Below are positions 11,561 through 22,574 of a stretch of DNA of 34,736 nt, piece after piece. The notes beneath the pieces were generated by a model. It did not search any database, was not told the origin of the DNA, and saw only the letters and a program-made list of their open reading frames with translations. The number at the start of each line of letters is the position of its first letter. Positions within the stretch are counted from its first letter, which is position 1. The DNA comes from Cudoniella acicularis (taxonomy: Eukaryota > Ascomycota > Leotiomycetes > Helotiales > Helotiaceae): the NCBI GenBank assembly GCA_013054445.1, contig JAAMPI010000499.1:1-34736 (forward strand). Reading direction: 5' to 3'. The translations under genes and the position numbers were made by a program.

Positions 11561-12106
11561 AGCGCTATATTTTTATTAGAAGAGGTAGGGCAATCGAATA
11601 TTTTGCTCTGATGTTGTACAAGTTAAACAACTTCGCCTGGTCAGTTCACTGGAGAGAGAGAAATAATGCAGATATATCTGAATCCTGCTTGTTTGAAAAT
11701 CTTACGGTGACGGAATCCCTCGGTGTTGATCAATATCTGGTTTCGACTTTGTTGCCAACTTGGCGAGGAAAGTTATCGGGGAGCCAAGACGCTTCAAAGC
11801 CCTAAAATAGCGATAAATTCAAAAGCTGTGATACGCAAGAAAAACCTTTGGTGTATCTGTTTTTGATGCGCACAGTCAAGAGCGGTTGCGGGGCGCCAAA
11901 TACCCTTTTAAGTGTTCTTCTCAAATTCAAAATTTGCTTTCTGCGCCCTCCCCTCAGAATCACGAGAATATGAAACATGTTGCAAAGGTAAATCATTAAT
12001 AAACTTATTTGCGAGACGAAGAGGCATTAGGAAGCATTTCATATGTTCCTGTGATGTCCCGGAAACGAAAGGAAGGATTAAAGTCTTTTTCGCGTTCTTG
12101 TGTGAG

Positions 12107-12120
12107 GCGTTTATCTTCAC
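12107..12120 (+). repeat. 14-base word shared with 14998-15011
   Basis: GCGTTTATCTTCAC is found here and again at 14998-15011, in the same orientation. Each copy is followed by the 11-base word TAAAGATATTA (12156-12166 and 15021-15031). The pair flanks the methyltransferase gene at 12905-14591. It may be chance, a shared regulatory word or the trace of a duplication. Confidence 0.35.
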
Positions 12121-12904
12121 ACCACCACAACACTTCAAAACACCAAAATATCCACTAAAGATATTACAAAAGATATTACAGTGAAAGCTTGCCCCTGTGA
12201 TTTATCTGAAGACATAGCCATACCCCCCAACGTAATGTATCTCGCTGATTTCCCGGTTTATGTTCAATTTGAAAGTGTTGTTGTAGCAGGAAAAACAACA
12301 ATGCTGGACATTCGTTAGAGATGGCGGTATATAACATCAAGCTTCGAAGTTCGGATATTTTATATATTACCAACTACAAAAACAACTTGTACAAATTCGA
12401 AAACTTGGATTTGAAACGACATTTATGCCACCCGCATTTTTTGGGCAGTTGGAGGGATGCGAACATGAATCTCGTCTGGCGGTCAAGACATTCTGAATCC
12501 CGGACGGAGGAAGCTGCTCCTTAGAAAAAATGCTATTCAAGATGAACTTGCGCTCAAGATCTAAAAATAGAAAAAACATTTCTTTTTGTTGGTATCTTCC
12601 CAATCCCAAGTTCCAAAGGACCACTCACTCTGATTTGGCTCAGATTGGTATCATTCAGAACTGTAGAGGTACAACAAACGCCAATTCCTTACCACAAACT
12701 CCGGGCCACACTATCCCAAATTGCCTTACCCAGCGTCACCCCAACGCCCCAAAAGCCAATATCTAACTTCAAGTCACCGCGCTTCGGTATTGAGATTCGC
12801 ACTGAGGGCAGTTCTGCCTGACGAAGCAAAAGATGTGTGGATGTCTCCGTTCCAGGTTCTGGTCATTTTCTCAACCAAGTTAATGATCTCCTATCCTTAG
12901 GCTT

Positions 12905-14591
12905 TCAAATCGAATGCGAATTTTGGATATGCCTATTGCCGATATGCTGTCTACAAAATGAAGTCGGGCTCACTGGGAGCGGGATGTCCTCTGGTCCGGT
13001 TGAAGTTTCCCACGAAAGTGCCATGGTGGGACTAGCAGGTAAGGGCACTGCTAAAGCTTCGGAACAAACATATGAGTCGGATATTGTTGCTGGTGCAAAG
13101 GGCATTGGAGTATCCACATCTTCTGGTAACACCGAAGCTGGCACAGAAACTGCAGATTGGTCGATATGCGTGGGCTGAGAAACATCGCCATTCGTTTTCA
13201 GGCCCAAATCATTGGATTTGTTGGCTGAGTTGGTGCTAGGTTTTGATGGGTCTGGCTTGCGACCCCAGACAGTGTATACTTTTGTGTAGGCATGAACATT
13301 TGGGTCAGTAATCGATTTGCGCACCTTGACAAGATAAATCTAGGAATAGAGTTAGTTGGTTTAGCCTAGAGCCCAAAATGGGATAAAGTAGAAGTAGAAT
13401 CCACCTCTATTTCGATCTTGTTCCAACCACTTCAACGAATTAGCATTACGATTTCTCATTCAGGGGTTGAGAGGACGGAACCTCCTGCAAACCGATTGCA
13501 ATGAGAAACCAGAGGGGGGAGGAAAGAAACTGGTTGCTTACAATACCCTTGAGAAAAGAGCCAGAGTAAAACCCTGTAAGCCTGCCAAAAGGTTTTCAGC
13601 CCAATACGTTCCCAGCTGCTTCAAATGTGGGTCGCGAGGCCATCTGTTGATGGGTATTTTTATGACTCTCTCATGCACGTCTTCAAATCCCACTTCCGTG
13701 TACCACTTCTTGAGTCTCGTAGCAATGCGCAACGGTCGTCCCGCGTTCATGGCCGCTTCGTCCATTGTCTTTGTCCACTCTTTAAAAGGCCAGTCGTCCG
13801 GCATTGTGCCATCGTCGCAATATGGTGGGTGCATGCATTCCAAGCTTTCCATCCAACCTCCAGGCTTCGTGTATTTAAACCCTCTCCTAATGATTTCTCG
13901 AAAATCTTCAAAACAGCCCATCATGACTCTCGTATGTATGTAATCGTAGTGGTTTTCCGGGACTGCCCAGTCCTCTTCCGCCGCATCATCGATTATGAAC
14001 TGGACATTATCAGGTACATTTGTAGGCTGAATCGGAGAAAGATCAGTTGCTTCGATTGTCGCATTGGGATACAAGTCTCCCATCTGAATCGCCCAAGCCC
14101 CTGTTCCCGTACCGATATCTAAGATCGTTATCGGATCCGACAGTGGCGCAAGGTGCAGTGCGCCATGGAGGGCAAAATCGATAACGCAAGACTGGTATTC
14201 AAGGCGCTCTGCTTCGGATGAATCATTGGGATAATAGTAGACTATAGAGTTTGGTCAGAGGCATGCAAAAAAGACTCGGGGGAACAGATGCGCTGACCTC
14301 CAGCGCGATACCCATGGTATGTGCGGCCATTTTCTTTTTCAAACCTCCAAACATCACCTGTCACTGACACGGTAGAGCATCTGTCAGAGAGGTTAGTAGA
14401 CGCGGGATCAATCGTCGTTTGAAAGTCTCACATCTCGGATCCAGACAGTGACTATTATCAAGCAAAAACGTTAATCTTCTCCTGTCCAAGGTAGGTTGAA
14501 TACATACGTCGGCGTCGATTGGCGTATCACAGCCTTGCGAAGAGGTCTTCGATCCCGACCCCACGGTTGAGTTCGACTCATGAGTGGCCAT
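12905..14591 (-). CDS. LaeA-like SAM-dependent methyltransferase
   Basis: Six exons on the minus strand, 14591-14508, 14451-14432, 14380-14298, 14241-13542, 13429-13405 and 13339-12905, sum to 1,347 bp and 448 residues with every phase matching. The N-terminus is MATHESNST. Exon 3 and exon 4 join RTYHGYRAG to VYYYPND, as in LaeA-type proteins. SAM motif I is ILDIGTGTGAWA; further typical parts are GGWMESLE, GLQGFTLALF and, after two short introns, HAYTKVYTVWGRKP. Family members are nuclear or cytoplasmic putative methyltransferases that influence secondary-metabolite genes or modify products; which applies here cannot be told. The last roughly 100 residues form a Ser/Pro/Thr-rich tail beyond the usual end. 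Two exons are only 20 and 25 bp, and two donors (GTCAGC, GTGGAT) are weak, so small details could differ. No stop or frame break within the model. Confidence 0.85.
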
Positions 14592-16905
14592 TCGTTGGGG
14601 ATATGCGAACTAAGCCGCCAATTATGCACCACGACATGAACATGTAGGTGAAGTTGGAGTAGTGAGAGAGTACGGAGATACTTGTGTGTTGGTTCCACAT
14701 GTTTGCTCCCCAAGGTTTGTGCCCCCATTATTGCCCAAAGATCTGGTAAGTCGTGGCACAGTGATTCCCATGCTCATCTCATCCCAGTCCCGAGTCATGC
14801 GCGGAGAAAGCCTGATACGGTCAGTGATTGGGCCATGGAGCCGGGGTCCCCTCTTTGAGTCTTCCGGGAATCAGACCGCTCTTTCCCCGGAAGTTCAGCC
14901 TGAGATGATGAGCATGGTCTCTGTACTGGAACATCCGCGACTGGGTCGCTTGCAAGAAAACAGAGTCTGGGAGACCCAAGACCTGCCCCTGTTGCATGCG
15001 TTTATCTTCACGACTTTCGATAAAGATATTATTACTTCATCGCTCGCAGTTTGAAAATATACAAAAAGTTCTTCAACGACGGGAACGAAGGCGGATTTGG
15101 AACTGCCGACAGCTCCCGAATATGACTTGTCGTTTCTTTGTCCAGATATTCTCACGCCATTACTCAGATCCGAACTTCCCGACTCCCCCATGTCAAACAT
15201 CTTCAGCGAATCGCCTGCAGGAAGCAGATCCAAGACCCTTTTTTTTTCGTGGGGGTCACCCAATTGAAATCGCGGCTGGAAGCCAAGTGGATTTAAAGCC
15301 CCTGTTACCACTCGGGCCCCAGAGTTTTGTTCGCGTAAAGTGATTCGGAGTTACGAGGACTTAGGGCGCGACGAGTTTATGAAAAAGCAATTCTAGGGAT
15401 CGAGCTTTCCAACAGCACGTCATCTGACAACTCTTGGGTCATTGCCACGTGCTAATTTCCTATCGCAAAAGGAAAAGCAGTCTAGAACTAGGTACGGCTC
15501 CTTATCAATCAACAATCTGATTGACGATCTGGTATGAGACACGGCTGCGACGCTGCGACGCTGCGACGCTGCGACGCTGCAGAAATGAAAAGGTGACCCT
15601 TGAAGAGGCGGTGTATCAAGTTCGAAGAAGTCTGCATCCAGGGTTCATGGCTTGACCTCGCATTTATGCATAATAGGTCCAGAAGCACCCTCTCAAGGAA
15701 AATAAAGGGAAAATAAGGGAATAGCAAGGAAAAGGGTGGAAAACACGTTAATTTCAGTTCGGTTTAGCATTGTGCTTGTAATGTTAATTCCAATTACCCC
15801 AATCTCAGTAATTAGTTCAAAGATCAAAAACAACGAAATATTTATTTCGATAATATTTCCACGTGATTCATCAAAATTTAGAAGTCTTCGAGAGACAAAT
15901 AAGGTTGGAAATGGACAATACGTTTTCTACTGCAAAGATCGTGAAGTGAAAAGTCTAAAGATAGTCGAATTGGAATTTTGATATTTTTGTCATGGCAAGA
16001 TGCACCGCATGTTTATATACTGAAAAACATTGATCTTTCTGTCAACCAGCCTCACACCCTCGTCTTTATCATGAAGTCGCTCTCTATGTTGCCATTGGTA
16101 TATTTAAGCCTCTGCGAGATCTAGTTGACTGCTCTAGGAAAAGTCTTCAAATGATCTTAACATTCTTGGATATCTACTGTGTTTGAAACATTGCGTCTTC
16201 AACACTAGCAACATGACACCCAATAGACCGGACACTTATAAGAAAATGAAATGAAGATGAAAAATCCAGGGGAAAATAGGAGCTAGACTATCCTAGATAT
16301 ATCGACTTGAAGATCATTCCAGGTAGTATTTTAGTACTTGTACAAGGTTGTGTTAGCACCCAGGCAAAGGGTTGCGGGAAAATAGAAGAGAAAGCCCCAG
16401 CGTCTTATAATCAAGAAAAGAAAAGGGGGCAGGAAATCATATATTCGACTTCTTATTTCAATTTTACTACTCACAGAATTTATACTTGTGCAAGCCAGGC
16501 AATTGGCGAATCGGCCCCAAGCTTTTGCTAACAGAAGTACCCGAAATCTGACATGAGAATGAGTTGTGGGATTTACCCGAATGTGATAGTTAAGCTTGGT
16601 CCGAATCCAGATGGTCTGGACTACACTTGGATAGAACACAAAAAGGAGGAGTAGGTTCGACAGAGCGCAATATTCGTGTCCAGATCCAGTAGGAATGGAT
16701 TTAAGGGTAACAAGCATGATTAAAGTCTGATGTCAGCAAACTTTGTCTCGCGCTACTTTGTTGGGCTACTCTGCTTAAGCACCAATTAACCAAAAGGTTG
16801 CGACCGCAGTTGATCGGAACGAACTCAAGCGCAAAATGTCACAAAATAGAATGGCATCGACAAGCTGCTCACTTCCAAAAATACATTTTTGAGACGAAAA
16901 CCACA
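14592..16905. other. Intergenic region without a recognisable gene
   Basis: The side next to 14591 should carry the methyltransferase promoter and the far side the promoter of the FAD oxidoreductase relic. Frames at 14662-15054 (plus), 14895-15311 (minus) and 16331-16717 (minus) show no domain, no composition bias typical of genes here and no splice partners. An 8 bp tandem array at 15544-15580 is listed separately. The part from 15700 to 16300 is strongly AT-rich. Confidence 0.45.
15544..15580. repeat. 8 bp tandem repeat (GCTGCGAC), 4.6 copies
   Basis: Four perfect GCTGCGAC units start at 15544, 15552, 15560 and 15568, followed by GCTGC at 15576-15580. The array is GC-rich inside AT-rich DNA. 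It lies outside any gene model. Confidence 0.95.
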
Positions 16906-18624
16906 ATGGGTTCCAACTTCGGGGAAGTCTCGGTTATGCAACGTAACGGAGAGATTCTTAGTAATGAAGCTATTCAACAACTCAAGTTGTCGATAGCTGG
17001 CCATGTGCTCGTCAAAGGAAAGGCTGCGGAGCAAACGTATCGTGAGGCGATTCATTGATTCAACAATACGTCCATAGAGGAAGCTGTATAACAGCTCCAA
17101 CCCCCTCATTTTTTTTAGGAAATGGTAATGCTAACACCGTCTAGTCTATCGCCGTCTTTTGTGAGTCTGAGGGTTATGTAGCGGCTGTACTCAAGTTCGT
17201 CCCAACATGGAATCATGATTTCGTAATTGCTGGTGGCAGGCACAGCTACAATGGTGCCTCGTCTACGAAGTCCCTCGTGCTTGGAAATGACAGCATTCTT
17301 CCACCTTGAAAGGATTCCAGCTGATCTTTCCACATATTTGGGGAGAATGAGGAAAGTAAGCATCGGCAAATATAATATGACCATCACCGCCCAGGATGGG
17401 TGCAAAGCCGTTAATTTGGAGACTCCATTTCAAGGTATTTCGCTCCGAGGTGATTAGAGAAAACCCGGCTGATGCAAACACAGTCGAGGGATTGTCCATC
17501 GTAATGGGAGCAGCCAACGATACGGGTATGTCAACTCCAAGTAATTTGCCAAGTTTTAATACGTGAAGAGATTGGTAGTCTCACGCTTAGAGGGGGATCT
17601 GGTCCATTGACTAGCCAGTATGGTCTTGCAATCGATAATCTCCTCGCAGTAAAAGCGGTGATTGCGGACGGCTCGGTCCTTTCCTGTTCCGAGAACGAAA
17701 ATTCGGATCTTTTCTGGGCGATTAGAGGTGGAGGCTCGAACTTTGGTGTTGTGACTGAGTTCAAGTATAGAGTTCATAAGCAAGGGGATGTCTTGTAAGT
17801 TTTCTTAAGTTTGTGCGAACTTTACTTACCAAAATAAGTGGCCCGGTAATATTTACCCCTGATAAAATCAGGCAGATACTCAATCTTATCGAGACGTTCC
17901 AGAAACTTGTCGATGGCTCCGAGGGCAAGCTTCTTTTAATGGTAGCGTTTATCAAAACTCCAGGCATGCCCAGTGTTCATCCGATATGTCTGGTCTTCTA
18001 TGACGGCCCCGGGGAAGACGCAATAAGGATCACGGCCCCGCTTTGGGAAGCAGAGCCAGTCGCCTCCATGGTCGCAATGCATGAGTATGCAGACATTACC
18101 AAGCCCAGCGATTTTGTCAATGGTCCGCCATCACACCAAAATTATTCGACGAGCAACGCTTTGATGTACGTACCTCCTAAAATTGATGTAATTGAAAGAC
18201 TCATTGGGGATTTTGATGCTTTCATGACCAAGTACGGAGCAGCGGTATCACCTTCAAGGATCGGAATTGAGATACGCTCGTATGCGAAATCAGCATCAAT
18301 CTCCCCTTCTGCAACGGCTCTAGCAGCTCGCCGACCTGCAACACTAGTTTTGCTAGAAGCACAGTATGACTCTTCGGTCTCCCCTGAAATATGAGAGAAG
18401 AGGTGAAGAGTATGATTAGTAAGGTGAAGGATTCAGTCAGGGAGGAAGGACTTGAAAAAGGTGGCTCCAACTTTGTAAACGCCAACATTGCCGATGGAAC
18501 AGTGAAGGCACTTGATATGTTTGGAGAAAATCTGCCAAGGCTGAGGGAGCTCAAGAGGAAATATGAACCTAACTTTGTTTTCAACAAATGGTATCCAATA
18601 CCGCCGGCTGAAGCAGAAGCATAA
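16906..18624 (+). pseudogene. FAD-linked oxidoreductase of the berberine-bridge type, decayed
   Basis: Exons can be traced at 16906-17085, 17145-about 17276, 17321-17434, 17484-17525, 17569-17794 and 17839-18624; several introns keep good sites (17086-17144 has branch site GCTAAC). The start reads MGSNFGEVSVM. Family hallmarks are AGGRHSYNGASST, whose His is the usual covalent FAD attachment point, [30 protein letters not shown] and a C-terminal KYEPNFVFNKWYPI. These enzymes oxidise alcohols, sugars or cyclise natural products. Damage: TGA at 17056-17058 just before FNNTSIEEA; no GT donor where the frame must change near 17277-17320; and a one-base frame change near 18390, between YDSSVSPE and MREEVKSM. 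No signal peptide is visible. It probably once served the neighbouring polyketide locus, but that is inference from position. Confidence 0.8.
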
Positions 18625-20594
18625 AAGGCGTGGAGGGTAACAGAAAAGTGTTCAGCTCAGTGTACGAAAATGAAACGCAAAAGACCAACCCAAAATTGCC
18701 TCGGGGCGTGTGCCAAGAACCCTGCCCTCCAACGTTTTTGACGCGTGATTGTAAGAAGAGTCATGCTAGCCAGCGTTTGAAACCTTGTAGATATTCGAAC
18801 GTCCCCCATTCCCATCACCAGTTGATCCATGATAAAGACCAAGGCATCTTATACTTACGACGCAATGGGTATGTTTTGTGGATCGTCGGAGACATGGGGC
18901 ACCTTTTGACCGGCCAGATAATACCATCATTGCAACCAGACGCGAGAGCGCTCTCGGCCCTCCTCGCGTTCGGAACTCAAGCCACCTGCTCCTTCGCCTT
19001 GTCTAAGTATGCCACGGCTAATGCCAAATACTAATACATTGGAGACCCCTAAATCGAAAGCGTTATTATCGCTTTAGGACTCCGCGTCGCGTGTTGAAGA
19101 GGGATGGAGGGAGTTTGGTCGTCGAGCTTGAGCTGCGAGAATATTCGACGGTAAGGAACAATCTATGCGGCGCCGCCGGATTATGATCGCTGGTACAATT
19201 AACGCTCCTGGTTTTGAACTATGGAGATTCGGCAAGAAGGGTGGAGCGAGGTCTTATTCGTTAGTAGCTTTAGTTGCAATCTTTACTGCTGCCTTGCTAT
19301 TCATCAATTGCACATAAATTGTTAACAAAATCTCTTAACGGACAACTCTCACGAATACTTATCGTAACTTATTATGCGGCCAAACGAAAATATAACAGAA
19401 AGTTCTAGCGTTGTTGATGCTAATTACGACTGTGATCCTCGAAAGAAAACAAGTTCTTCCAAGGATGTCAACACGTACTGTACCTCACGTCTTCTCAGCG
19501 ACTACCTCTGCGTCTTTCGAAATACAACCAACCCATATCGCCTGCGGCTGTTCTACTTGGGTTTTCATCTTTGGCCACGATGTTTTTGCAATGATTGTAC
19601 CAGATAGCTGTGGGTATGTTCTCTTCACAATTGGAAGTTTCGTTTTGCGAATAGAGTAACTCGCGACCGTGCGACGAGGAAAAGCTTCCTCGTCTGTGTT
19701 AATTAGTCCATGCTTGTATGCCACCATTTGTTATTTGTCCTTTATCTCAAAAGGAGTGCCATAAATTGTTGATTGACTGGGTTCCGCTTTGAAATTGTAT
19801 TTTTTTCGACGCTCCAGGCACAAGGTGCCCTAGCAAAGATTGATGTGGCCAGAAAACAATTGATTTTGGCGCCCCTCCTGTCTCTACTACCGGGGAATCT
19901 ACCAAGTCCACAGGTTGAAACTTTTTTCCGTGTTAATCTGTATAACTTTTAAGAGCTTGCTTTCTTCCCAGTATGATAACCAACAGAACACCCTGAAAAC
20001 CACCTCTCTCTGCCACCTCTCGATTATTGACCGCTTGTCCTTCACAATATCTGCTATTTCAGCTCATCTTTCTGCCTCTGACCCGCTGTATTTGCGACCA
20101 TTAAAGGGAAGATTGCTTTGTATGTGCTCACCTGCCATACACCTGCAATTGGGACAGAGCGAGGTCTAGTTTCGACATCCCGGTGACTATGACACTCTTT
20201 TGTTGATACCCCCTTCAGTTCAATGTCTTCAAAAAGGAAACGGAGAAGTCCCGTGATTCTTCAACTTCACCTCGCCCTTCAAGTTACCTATCTTCACTCT
20301 TACTTAATGGGTGGATGTTCCCAAAGTGTACTATATCCTTTCACAAAGAAACCTTTCTGATGATATACTGTCCACATTTGGAAGCAGCGAGACATTATAA
20401 TATTTAAAATTTCACGTTGTTCCAACTTTTTCTGTCGTTTCCAGTTCACATCATTACGGTCACCTTACTGAAAATGAGTAAATAACCAGCGAGAGCTAGC
20501 TCTAAACGGAACTATTATTCTGAATCTGGGACGACATTTTCCAGCGCCAACAACGAGCGACTCAATTTTTTCCGAGCTCCGAATTCAACAAACT
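18625..20594. other. Gene-poor intergenic region
   Basis: Two kilobases with only short frames (18630-19034, 19374-19659, 19915-20169), none with recognisable motifs. A short hairpin, AAAGCG and CGCTTT around a 7-base loop, lies near 19058-19076. I see no repeat family, RNA gene or relic that I can support. Confidence 0.4.
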
Positions 20595-21762
20595 AACTGT
20601 AACATGAAGAGCTGTTCCAACTTTCCCATCCACGAGCCTCAAAATCCTTAATGAGGGCCGCTATCCCAAAATCTGCCGACATCGCCAAGGCACACTTCAA
20701 ATCCTAATCGCCGTCACTGGTTCTCCAGCCTTCATAAAGGTCACCCCAAGCAAGATCATCAACTCTGTCTGCATTTCCGAGGACCGCATATTCCCCCGAG
20801 GCACATTGCATGTGATGCGCAACGCCTGTCAACCACTCCGTATTGCAGCCTTTAAATCTCCCAGCTCGGAATATGCGACCGATAGATCACTTTTCAGGAC
20901 TGTCATGGAAAGCACAAACTCCTCTTTGTTCAAAACCCCGGGGAGACTTTCTTTCTCAAGATGGCTAAGCAACTAAGTGGTCAATGTTTCAGCTACCAAA
21001 TACAGCTCAACAGTGACACGGAGGTTCCCTGCTCTTGCCATTTCCTTCCCTCTCATTGCGGCAAGTTTGGTGTCCTCGAATGAATGCTCCGTTGCCTTAT
21101 CCATAGACTCGTCGCTATCTTTGAGCACATCCATGAATTCCGTGCTCTGACACCCATGGAAAACAATGATCTTTGAGTCGAATATATCGCGATGCGCTGA
21201 GAAGCAAAGGAACTTTATCTCCTCCCCTAAAACCCTGAGAAGTCGATGGCATCTTCCATAAAATTCACCGCAACGGAACGATCAAGTCAAATTGACACTC
21301 ATAGATGAACGGCCACTGCTTGCAATGTATACCATTCACAAGTGTTGCAAAGTTCCTTAGATGTCTGGCAGCGAGAGCTCCATGGACCATTGATTGGCAG
21401 TCTGGCCCTCTCAGCTCCAAGTGTGAATCGATTTAAACCCTCAATGAGTAATTCCGGAGTCCCTTTATGCTCTTCCCAGGTATTATTGGCGCGAGAGCGG
21501 AGAAAGTTTCTAGTAACTTTTGCATGTTGGTTTCTACCACCACGAACGAATTCTCGCCATAGAAGTACTCGCGACTCTCTTCGGAGATCTGCTTGCTGGC
21601 TGCCAAGAGCGAAGGTTGGAACGGGGGTAACTTGGATGGTCTTTTTCCTAACGTGCCAAAGTTGTCATCAAGCAGAAGGTGTTCGTAGATCTTTCGTCGC
21701 AGTTCGATTGGGATATTGGTCAATGTTGGCGCCATCTCTTTGGAAGAGGAGGGAGAATCCAT
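20595..21762 (-). pseudogene. Decayed F-box/2EXR-like gene with TPR-like C-terminus
   Basis: On the minus strand a start at 21762 opens a frame with MDSPSSS, LTNIPIELRRKIYEHLL and then SLLAASKQISEESREYFYGE, the arrangement of fungal F-box/2EXR proteins. It meets TAA at 21435-21433. The same frame continues in readable protein (ARHLRNFATLVNGIHCKQW) to TGA at 21267-21265, where similarity moves to another frame. That frame then stays protein-like for about 600 bp, with helix-pair sequence such as SVAYSELGDLKAAIRSG and LLGVTFMKAGEPVTAI, interrupted by TAG (20975-20973), TGA (20831-20829), TGA (20699-20697) and TAG (20663-20661). The end is not defined. All stops could come from C-to-T change. 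A complete 2EXR gene lies about 1 kb away on the same strand, but the two do not look like close copies. Confidence 0.6.
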
Positions 21763-22574
21763 CAACTAGGCAAAGCTATTGACGCGGCCGAATTTCTTTC
21801 GATTCCTTTATCAGATGAAGTACATTCTCTAGGAAAGATTAAATGGAAGGCTGGGCGATCGAAGTGTCATGTCTTACTTTTGTCTCGTAAATACATCACT
21901 GCCACACGAAATATTGACGCCTGTTTAGCCTCAGACAAAAAGCTATGCAAGTCTAAGACCTTCAAAAACAAATACACTTCTTATCAATTGTCAAGATATC
22001 TCCGAAGCTTCCTGGGTTTCTTTCGCAATATCCCCCATTCCAAATATATCTTGTCTGTTGATAGAACAGTTTCCTTTCATGGTGTGGCTTCTTACTTTCA
22101 GGATTCAATTGTTTTACTATTCACTGGTATTGTTTAGAAATTGAAATATAGTAATCTTACTAGCAACCCGGGAAATTTTTACGAAGCTTTATATCAATGC
22201 ACCAGTCATTGAGTAGTACTAACAAAGGGTGATATTCAAGGCACAGACAAGTTGAGATAGAAGACTCCGGATGAGAAATCAAGCACAACTCCACAAGTCA
22301 TGCACACAAAACAGCAGGGGGAGGTGCGGGGCATTAAAAGGGGCTCAAGCGAAAGCAAGGGGTCAGAGAGCTAAAGGGTCTACTGAGAGCAATCACAACA
22401 TCGTTTTCTTGAAAATGAAGTCTGAGATAAATATTCTGTAGTGCAAGAACAAATGTTGAAATTTGGTAGTAAAGAGTCACTATCCTTACAGGGCAAGACG
22501 GAAAGGGTCTAGCAAGTCAAGAGAATTGCATTAAATTTCCAGATCTGATGACACTAATAGAGCCATTGAAACTG
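21763..22574. other. Intergenic region between relic and 2EXR gene
   Basis: The plus-strand frame at 21679-22137 is the shadow of the relic at its left and low-complexity AT-rich DNA further on. The right end holds the 3' flank of the 2EXR gene. Nothing else is supported. Confidence 0.4.

Larger units (their letters stand above)
10485..12904. other. AT-rich intergenic DNA with imperfect repeats
   Basis: No frame in these 2.4 kb has a recognisable domain or a consistent splice structure. The first hundred bases should contain the PKS 3' UTR. A small perfect palindrome-like element (AATAATT/AATTATT) occurs near 10875-10892. Imperfect direct repeats lie at 11265-11560 and are listed separately. 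The last part, up to 12904, holds the 3' flank of the methyltransferase gene. Weak frames such as 12530-12766 show nothing I recognise. Confidence 0.5.

Noticed and set aside
12440..12520. Minus-strand GTTCGCATCCC resembling a tRNA B box
   Set aside because: No A box at the right distance and no cloverleaf stems could be formed around it.
12837..13178. Plus frame rich in Gly and Ser over the methyltransferase tail
   Set aside because: It is antisense to the last exon of the methyltransferase, whose frame continues a clear family motif with matching phases.
13467..14122. Plus frames over the methyltransferase
   Set aside because: They are shadows of the minus-strand exon that carries the SAM motif.
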